Shown one piece after another: positions 58,008 through 64,000 of a stretch of DNA of 64,000 nt (positions within the stretch are counted from its first letter, which is position 1; each line of letters starts with the position of its first letter). Below the pieces are notes generated by a model. It saw only the letters and a list, made by a program, of their open reading frames with translations. It was not told the DNA's origin and did no database searches. Source of the stretch: an uncultured Rickettsiella sp. (GTDB lineage: Bacteria; Pseudomonadota; Gammaproteobacteria; Diplorickettsiales; Diplorickettsiaceae); contig CAMSHF010000003.1 of assembly GCA_947058615.1 (NCBI GenBank), positions 1-64,000 on the forward strand, read 5' to 3'. Position numbers and translations under genes: made by a program.

Positions 58008-59201
58008 ATGTCTAAAGAATCAATTTATAGTGTTTCTGAACTTAATCAGATGGTTCAAGCTTTATTGGAAGATGCATTTTTACCTATTTGGGTAGAAGGT
58101 GAGATTTCTAATTTTGCATGTCCTAGTTCTGGGCATTGGTATTTTTCTTTAAAAGATCAGAATGCTCAAGTGCGTTGTGCACTTTTTAATGGTCGCCAAC
58201 GTTTCAAAGACTATCAGCCCCAAAATGGGTTGCAAATTTTAGTTCGCGCTAAGATTTCGCTATATCCTACACGTGGAGAATTTCAATTAATCATTGATCA
58301 ATTTGAACCTGCAGGTGAAGGTGCGTTACGAAAAGCATTTGAACAATTGAAAACAAAACTGGCAGCGGAAGGTTTATTTGAACAGGATCATAAAAAAAAC
58401 TTACCTAAATTCCCACAGTCGATTGGCATTATTAGTTCACAAACCGGTGCTGCACTTCGTGATATTTGTATCGTACTTAAGGAGCGCTTTCCTGCGATTA
58501 AGATTATAATTTATCCCTCTTTGGTTCAAGGAAAAAATGCTTCTACGCAAATCGTTCAGCAAATAAAAACTGCGAATCAGCGGAAAGAGTGTGACGTTTT
58601 AATTGTAGCACGAGGAGGAGGATCCTTAGAGGACTTATGGCCTTTTAATGAAGAAAACGTCGCTAGAGCCATTTTTAAAAGTAAATTACCCCTGATTAGT
58701 GCGATAGGGCATGAAACAGATCTTACTATTGCAGATTTTGTTGCTGATAAGCGGGCAGCCACTCCCACTATGGCGGCGCAATTAGCCAGTCCCGATGGGT
58801 GTGAATATCAAAAACAATTAGATAAAACCTATCAGAGACTCATAAATATTATTCTCAATTTAATAAAAAACAATCAGAAAAATTTAAAAAATCTAGCTAA
58901 GCGTTTACGTCATCCGCAACAACGCTTACAAGATGGATTTCAACACTGTGATGAATTAACTCAACGCCTAAACTTAAGTATCAAAAGACAATTAGATATG
59001 CATCAACAAAATCTTTCAGGTTTATCCCGCACACTTCAAGCGATAAGCCCTTTAGCAAGTTTAGCACGTGGATATGCGATTGTTAGAGATGCTACAAGCA
59101 AAAAAATTCTCTTTACTAGCAAAGAGGTGAAATCAGGACAAGAAATCACGACCAAATTAGCACAAGGTGAATTATTATGTGAAGTTAAAGCACTGCTTTA
59201 A
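58008..59201 (+). CDS. xseA: Exodeoxyribonuclease VII large subunit
   Basis: 397 residues. An N-terminal OB fold (YSVSELNQMVQALLEDAFLPIWVEGEISNF) contacts DNA. The catalytic region includes IGIISSQTGAALRDI, DVLIVARGGGSLEDLWPFNEE and SAIGHETDLTIADFVADKRAATPT, and a coiled-coil tail binds XseB. ARGYAIVRD closes the protein. The length is a little below E. coli (456) because the coiled coil is shorter. The small subunit xseB is not adjacent. Confidence 0.95.
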   Translation: MSKESIYSVSELNQMVQALLEDAFLPIWVEGEISNFACPSSGHWYFSLKDQNAQVRCALFNGRQRFKDYQPQNGLQILVRAKISLYPTRGEFQLIIDQFEPAGEGALRKAFEQLKTKLAAEGLFEQDHKKNLPKFPQSIGIISSQTGAALRDICIVLKERFPAIKIIIYPSLVQGKNASTQIVQQIKTANQRKECDVLIVARGGGSLEDLWPFNEENVARAIFKSKLPLISAIGHETDLTIADFVADKRAATPTMAAQLASPDGCEYQKQLDKTYQRLINIILNLIKNNQKNLKNLAKRLRHPQQRLQDGFQHCDELTQRLNLSIKRQLDMHQQNLSGLSRTLQAISPLASLARGYAIVRDATSKKILFTSKEVKSGQEITTKLAQGELLCEVKALL

Positions 59202-59311
59202 GCTATTCTTTACACTTGAATTTTTGTCTGATTGCCGTTTAACTTTCAAGTTTCGCGACATTTAATAACAGTCAAATGCTTTGTGAGGTATATTACATAA
59301 AAATATAGAAA

Positions 59312-61630
59312 TTATTTTTCTTCGGGCATGGGCTCAGCATAACCACATTCCTTTCTAGGGCAAACTTTTTCAATTCCCCGGCGTTTAGTTGTTTTAATAG
59401 TCATAACTGGCCAAGCACAGCGTGGGCATGCTTGTGAAAAAGGTTCATTCCATACCGCATAGGTACAAGACGGATAGGTCGAACAGGAATAGAAGATCTT
59501 ACCATAACGCGATTTACGCTTAAGTAGTGTACCCTTATGACATTCTGGACACTCTATACCCGTATCTGCTGGCTTCTCCAGTGGTTCAATATGCTTGCAT
59601 TTAGGATAGTAACTGCAACCAATAAATTTTCCATAGCGGCCTATTTTTATATGTAAAGCATGTCCGCAATCAGGGCATAAACGACCCTGGACTACTTCAG
59701 GTTCACTGGCTGTAGTCACTTCTCCTTCCATATTACGTGTGTAATCACATTCAGGGTAACCTGAACAACCAATAAATCGACCGCGTTTACCTAAACGTAT
59801 CGATAAAGTTTTACCACATTTAGGACAAGCTTCATTTAAATCTTCTTGGGTTACATCTTTTCGCTGTACAGTTTCTTCAGTGGTTTCAACCAGTGTTTTA
59901 AAAGGTATCCAGAAATCCTGAAGTAATGGAATCCACTCTTTTTCTCCTCTCGAAATTTGATCCAGTTCATCCTCTAACCGTGCTGTAAACGTATAATCAA
60001 CATATTGCGTAAAATAACGTGTTAGAAATTTATTCACTACCCTACCGACATCGGTCGGCTTAAACCTTTTTTGATCTAAAAGGACATAATCGCGTTGTTG
60101 TAAAGTTGAAATAATAGGCACATAAGTTGAAGGTCGACCAATATCTCTTTCCTCTAAAGCCTTAACTAAGCTTGCTTCACTATAACGTGGAGGAGGTTCA
60201 GTAAAGTGTTGAACTGCACTCAAGTCAATAAGCTCAACTTTATCCCCTATTTTTAGAGAAGGCAACATACTTTCTTCTTCAGATTTAGTTCTATCCGCAT
60301 CAGACGATTTAGGCTTACTATCATCATGGCTTTCTAAGTAAACTGTCATAAAACCAGCATGCACAATAGTCAATCCATTTGCTCGAAAACAATGATCTTT
60401 CGCGCCTTTTGCACTTAAGTCAACTGCCACGGTGTCGATCGTGGCATGAATCATTTGTGAGGCAACTGCACGTTTCCAAATAAGATTGTATAATTTAAAT
60501 TGATCAGAAGTTAAACGTTTTTTAAGTTGATCCGGTGAAAACTCAACATGTGTTGGTCGAATTGCTTCATGTGCTTCTTGAGCGTTTCGACTCTTAGTAC
60601 GAAAATGTCTAGGAGTTTCAGGTAAGTCTTTCTCACCATAATGTTGAAAAATAAATTGGCGTATCGAATCTATTGCTTCATTAGATAAATGAACAGAATC
60701 CGTTCGCATATACGTAATTAAACCAACCAAGCCTTCATCGACATCAATTCCTTCATAAAGTTGTTGTGCAAGACGCATGGTTCGCTGAGCAGTAAATCCC
60801 AGCTTATGACCGGCTTCTTGTTGTAAGGTTGATGTTGTAAAAGGTGCCGCAGGATTACGTTTACGTTGCTTTTTCTCAACTTGTATAACCTGCAAACAAC
60901 CTTTTGCAAGCTGTTGTAGATTTTCTTTGATTGCTGTCGCTTGTGCTTCCGTAGTGATACTAAACTGATTCAGTTTTTCTTGCTGATACTGAATTAAACG
61001 TGCCATAAAAAGCTTATCATTTGACTTATTATTAGCGGTAATTGTCCAATATTCTTCCGATTTAAAAATCTCGATTTCTTCTTCTCGCTCAACAATTAAG
61101 CGTAATGCAGGACTTTGGACACGTCCTGCAGACAAACCTCGACGAACTTTTTTCCATAATAAGGGTGATAGTGTAAAACCAACTAAATAATCTAGCGCTC
61201 GACGTGCTTGTTGAGCATTCACTAAATCCATAGCGATATGACGTGGATTTTTCATCGCTGCACTAATAGCTGATTTGGTAATTTCATGAAATACGACACG
61301 ATAAGCGGGTTTATTTTTTAGTAATTTTTTTTGTTTTAAAATTTCATAAATATGCCAAGCAATCGCTTCACCTTCTCGATCGGGATCCGTTGCGAGATAT
61401 AAAGCATCGGCCTTTTTAAATACTTTAATAATCATATCCATATGTTTGGCATTTTTTTCAATTAGCTCGTATTGCATAGCGAAACTCTGGTCTGGGTTCA
61501 CTGCACCTTCTTTAGGAATTAAGTCGCGAACGTGACCATAAGAAGCCAAAACCTCAAAATCTCTACCTAAATATTTCTTGATTGTTTTAGCCTTAGCGGG
61601 TGATTCTACAATCAATAGATTTTTTGCCAT
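59312..61630 (-). CDS. topA: DNA topoisomerase I
   Basis: Type IA topoisomerase that relaxes negative supercoils. 772 residues. The Toprim domain starts with LLIVESPAKAKTIKKYLG and has DPDREGEAIAW. The active-site tyrosine lies in VGLITYMRTDSVHLS. Four C-terminal zinc-ribbon repeats follow: CPKCGKTLSIRLGKRG, CPDCGHALHIKIGRYG, CPECHKGTLLKRKSRYG and CPRCAWPVM, the last with an altered spacing. It follows dprA after 4 bases and is co-transcribed with it. Confidence 0.97.
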   Translation of the reverse strand: MAKNLLIVESPAKAKTIKKYLGRDFEVLASYGHVRDLIPKEGAVNPDQSFAMQYELIEKNAKHMDMIIKVFKKADALYLATDPDREGEAIAWHIYEILKQKKLLKNKPAYRVVFHEITKSAISAAMKNPRHIAMDLVNAQQARRALDYLVGFTLSPLLWKKVRRGLSAGRVQSPALRLIVEREEEIEIFKSEEYWTITANNKSNDKLFMARLIQYQQEKLNQFSITTEAQATAIKENLQQLAKGCLQVIQVEKKQRKRNPAAPFTTSTLQQEAGHKLGFTAQRTMRLAQQLYEGIDVDEGLVGLITYMRTDSVHLSNEAIDSIRQFIFQHYGEKDLPETPRHFRTKSRNAQEAHEAIRPTHVEFSPDQLKKRLTSDQFKLYNLIWKRAVASQMIHATIDTVAVDLSAKGAKDHCFRANGLTIVHAGFMTVYLESHDDSKPKSSDADRTKSEEESMLPSLKIGDKVELIDLSAVQHFTEPPPRYSEASLVKALEERDIGRPSTYVPIISTLQQRDYVLLDQKRFKPTDVGRVVNKFLTRYFTQYVDYTFTARLEDELDQISRGEKEWIPLLQDFWIPFKTLVETTEETVQRKDVTQEDLNEACPKCGKTLSIRLGKRGRFIGCSGYPECDYTRNMEGEVTTASEPEVVQGRLCPDCGHALHIKIGRYGKFIGCSYYPKCKHIEPLEKPADTGIECPECHKGTLLKRKSRYGKIFYSCSTYPSCTYAVWNEPFSQACPRCAWPVMTIKTTKRRGIEKVCPRKECGYAEPMPEEK

Positions 61631-61634
61631 TTTT

Positions 61635-62834
61635 TTATTTCCTCACGTAGCCTCCAGGGACCACGTCAATATAGCCTTTCAGTTGTAATACCGATAAACG
61701 AGCCAGCAGCTTATCAATAGCTAAGCCTGTTCTCGCCACCAAACTATCAATAGTTGTCGTTTCAAACCCAAGGCACTCTACAAGTTTTATATCTTGGGAA
61801 TCAAGCCCAGTAAGATCCTTTTTTAGCTGGTAAGAATTGGTATGGGAAATTTTATGATTCAAAACCAGATCTAAATTATTACTTTGACTCGATTTAACAG
61901 TCGATTTTAATGCTTTTTTTCCTATCGGATCGACCGACTCATATACACGAGGTTTAGGTAAGAATGAAAGACCGTTTATAACATCTTCATAGGTTTCAAT
62001 CAGTGTAGCTCCTTCTTTCAACAAGGCATGACAACCTTCGCTCAGTGGATTGCGAATTGAGCCAGGAACAGCAAATACTTCTCGACCTTGTTCTAACGCA
62101 TAACGTGCAGTAATTAATGATCCACTGCGTAATGTGGCCTCTACCACGATGACACCTAGACTCATACCACTAATTATTCTATTTCGTCTAGGAAAGAATT
62201 CTGCCTTGGGGGAGGCATATGGAAAAAACTCAGAAATCAAAGTTCCTCCTTTTTCCAAGATTTCCATCGCTAAAGTTTGATGGCAAGCCGGATAGATATG
62301 CTCCAATCCACTCCCCAATACAGCAACGGTAGTCCCTTTTAACAAAGCGCCTTGATGTGCTGCACCGTCAATACCTTTTGCCAAACCACTAATAATGGAA
62401 AATTTTTGTTCACTTAATTGATTAGCCAGTTGATAGGCAATCTCTAGGCCTGTGGGTGTCGGATTGCGAGCGCCGACTATAGCTAAGTTTTGCTGTTGTA
62501 AAATAGACAAATCACCCGCCACAAACAAAATAAGCGGGGGGACAGAAATCTCATTCAAAAGTGATGGATAATACAAATTACCCCAATGCAAAATATACCT
62601 TTGTGGTTGTTCTGCCCAATGTAAACAAAGTTCTACGTTCTTCCAATCCGGATTTTTTAAGTTATTCGCTAAAGTAGAACTGATACCTGCATTCAGTAAT
62701 TCTTCATAGGAAGCTAATAATATTTTTTTAGGGTTCGTAAATTTTTTTAATAACACTGAAACTACGCTGAAACTACAGCGTGGAATAGTATAAAGCGCTA
62801 ACCAATATCCTAGTTCGTCTAATATCATATCCAT
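61635..62834 (-). CDS. dprA: DNA-processing protein DprA (Smf)
   Basis: Binds incoming single-stranded DNA and loads RecA in natural transformation. A Rossmann-like core has LAIVGARNPTPTG, FSIISGLAKGIDGAAHQGAL, VLGSGLEHIYPACH and FFPRRNRIISGMSLGVIVVEA. A C-terminal winged helix (IDSLVARTGLAIDKLLARLSVLQLKGYI) completes the DprA type. The frame is open to a GTG at 62846; I chose ATG 62834, and ATG 62828 is also possible. With comEC and minor pilins it suggests at least ancestral competence. Confidence 0.93.
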   Translation of the reverse strand: MDMILDELGYWLALYTIPRCSFSVVSVLLKKFTNPKKILLASYEELLNAGISSTLANNLKNPDWKNVELCLHWAEQPQRYILHWGNLYYPSLLNEISVPPLILFVAGDLSILQQQNLAIVGARNPTPTGLEIAYQLANQLSEQKFSIISGLAKGIDGAAHQGALLKGTTVAVLGSGLEHIYPACHQTLAMEILEKGGTLISEFFPYASPKAEFFPRRNRIISGMSLGVIVVEATLRSGSLITARYALEQGREVFAVPGSIRNPLSEGCHALLKEGATLIETYEDVINGLSFLPKPRVYESVDPIGKKALKSTVKSSQSNNLDLVLNHKISHTNSYQLKKDLTGLDSQDIKLVECLGFETTTIDSLVARTGLAIDKLLARLSVLQLKGYIDVVPGGYVRK

Positions 62835-62976
62835 AAACTTGCACACACTTACAAAGAGAGTGTCTCATCTTAGTACAAGTATTTTCAAGGATATTTTTTT
62901 CACAATTCGTAAAAATAGTCCACTATGCAGATACGAAACCACCCGATTGAAACTATTTTTAAATAAAAATGTTTTT

Positions 62977-63507
62977 TTATTTTTTATAACGTCCCATACT
63001 CTCTAAAATTTCATTTTTTGCTTGATCAGGTCCCAGCCATCCGGCCACTTTTACCCATTTCCCCGCTTCTAAATCTTTATAATGCTCAAAAAAATGCTGG
63101 ATACTCTTTGTAAGTAGCTGAGGTAAATCTTCCCAGGTTTTTACTTGGTGGTACAATGAGGATAATTTGTCGATAGGCACCGCTAAAATTTTAGCATCAA
63201 TACCCGATTCATCTTCCATTTTTAACATGCCAATAGGTCTACAGCAAATGACACTCCCAGTTAATAATGGGAAAGGAGCTATTACCAACACATCAGCCGG
63301 ATCACCATCTTCTGATAAAGTAGAAGGCACATAACCATAATTACAAGGATAATACATGGCTGTTCCTAAAAAACGATCGACACACAACGCGCCCGTTTCC
63401 TTATCGACCTCATATTTAATCGGATCACTATGGCTAGGAATTTCTATCACCACATTGATTTCATTAGGAGCTTTTTTACCGGGTCCTAATTTTATAAGCG
63501 CACTCAT
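62977..63507 (-). CDS. ppa: Inorganic pyrophosphatase (family I)
   Basis: Hydrolyses pyrophosphate to drive biosynthetic reactions. 176 residues with [44 protein letters not shown] (the metal-binding aspartate cluster) and the DIDAK-like segment [10 protein letters not shown]. Length equals E. coli Ppa. It is divergent from the HIT gene. Confidence 0.96.
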   Translation of the reverse strand: MSALIKLGPGKKAPNEINVVIEIPSHSDPIKYEVDKETGALCVDRFLGTAMYYPCNYGYVPSTLSEDGDPADVLVIAPFPLLTGSVICCRPIGMLKMEDESGIDAKILAVPIDKLSSLYHQVKTWEDLPQLLTKSIQHFFEHYKDLEAGKWVKVAGWLGPDQAKNEILESMGRYKK

Positions 63508-63592
63508 AATTTTATATTTCCTAAATTTTATTTTTAAAGCATAATAATAAACAAACTACCCAACTTAAGCTAGTCCAGTAAGCAAGGCTATT

Positions 63593-63934
63593 ATGGATTG
63601 TATTTTCTGTAAAATTATTAAAAAAGCACTTCCTGCTGAAATAGTTTATCAAAATGAAGACTTTATTGCTTTTAATGATAAACATCCACGTGCTCCTATT
63701 CATCAATTAATTCTACCCAAAAAACATATTCCAACACTTAATGATCTGACTGAAAAAGATACAATCTTAGTAGGAAATATGATCCAAATAGCACTTGATT
63801 TAGCTAAAAAAGCAAACATTGATCAATCTGGATATCGAACGATATTTAATTGTAACAAAAATGGGGGGCAAGAAATTTTTCACTTGCATTTACACTTGTT
63901 AGGAGGCCGTCCATTACTTTGGTCTCCTGGCTAA
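63593..63934 (+). CDS. hinT: HIT-family nucleotide hydrolase (HinT-like)
   Basis: 113 residues. FCKIIKKALPAEIVYQNEDFIAFND opens the HIT fold, and the histidine triad HLHLHLLGG lies near the C-terminus. HinT proteins hydrolyse AMP-phosphoramidates such as adenosine-5'-O-phosphoramidate. The length fits HinT (119 in E. coli). It is divergent from ppa; the window ends about 65 bases after the stop. Confidence 0.93.
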   Translation: MDCIFCKIIKKALPAEIVYQNEDFIAFNDKHPRAPIHQLILPKKHIPTLNDLTEKDTILVGNMIQIALDLAKKANIDQSGYRTIFNCNKNGGQEIFHLHLHLLGGRPLLWSPG

Positions 63935-64000
63935 AAAAAGACCAATCACCTATCCTTTCTTTAGATAGGCTCAATCTTATATCGGGTAATTTTTAACTGA

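Noticed and set aside
59216-59266. ACTTGAA/TTCAAGT inverted repeat between xseA and topA
   Set aside because: 7-bp arms, long loop, no T-tract; too weak to call a terminator.
63949-63969. CCTATC/GATAGG stem after the HIT gene
   Set aside because: 6-bp stem without a T-tract; too weak to annotate as a terminator.

Overview
The window is a dense, AT-rich stretch of bacterial chromosome with about 55 genes. I see no tRNA or rRNA genes, insertion sequences, phage genes or CRISPR arrays. Gene content and local order are gammaproteobacterial: lptFG divergent from pepA, bamD divergent from rluD-pgeF, corB / ypjD-like / ffh / rpsP / rimM / trmD / rplS, xseA beside topA-dprA, and minDE. AT richness, large unrecognised proteins with Ser/Thr/Pro-rich or basic ends, a eukaryote-like enzyme and a Legionella-style regulatory RNA suggest a host-associated member of the Legionellales (Rickettsiella, Diplorickettsia or Coxiella relatives). 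That placement is inference; no marker was compared by search.

Layout. 1-9.2 kb: a large NAD-glutamate dehydrogenase, ubiG-gph, an unrecognised 209-residue protein, a YciA thioesterase, and minDE without an adjacent minC. 9.2-12.1 kb: recO, a glycine-zipper lipoprotein and an AmpG-type transporter. 12.2-14.8 kb: an 873-residue protein whose N-terminal 525 residues look like the ligase module of plant/fungal tRNA-splicing ligases. 15-18 kb: groESL behind a textbook sigma-32 promoter and ahead of a strong terminator, then htpX. 18-23.7 kb: a fatty-acid beta-oxidation operon. 23.8-25.6 kb: three minor pilins. 25.8-31.4 kb: pepA, lptFG and nadE. 31.5-34.8 kb: bamD, rluD, pgeF and small orphans. 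34.9-41 kb: corB, a shortened ypjD-like gene, the ffh-to-rplS ribosomal/SRP cluster and ogt. 41.2-41.35 kb: a small RNA gene with repeated AGGA hairpin loops and a terminator, read here as a CsrA-titrating RNA of the RsmY/RsmZ/CsrB type. 41.4-51.5 kb: comEC, a phosphate transporter, dapE, an L,D-transpeptidase-like protein, an AT-hook protein, gltA, rluC and adk. 51.9-64 kb: an exonuclease, rlmD, dacB, relA, xseA, topA, dprA, ppa and a HIT protein.

How it fits together. Most genes are housekeeping: envelope assembly (BamD, LptFG, DacB, PgeF, L,D-transpeptidase), translation and RNA modification, beta-oxidation and amino-acid catabolism feeding the TCA cycle. RelA and the CsrA-sponge RNA are the two ends of the starvation-to-transmission switch known in Legionella, and both are present here. 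ComEC, DprA and minor pilins suggest past or present DNA uptake.

The two most notable items are the eukaryote-like RNA ligase and the CsrA-binding RNA. Two 9-nucleotide G/C tracts, unusual in this AT-rich sequence, both sit in peptidoglycan-related genes and may be slippage sites.
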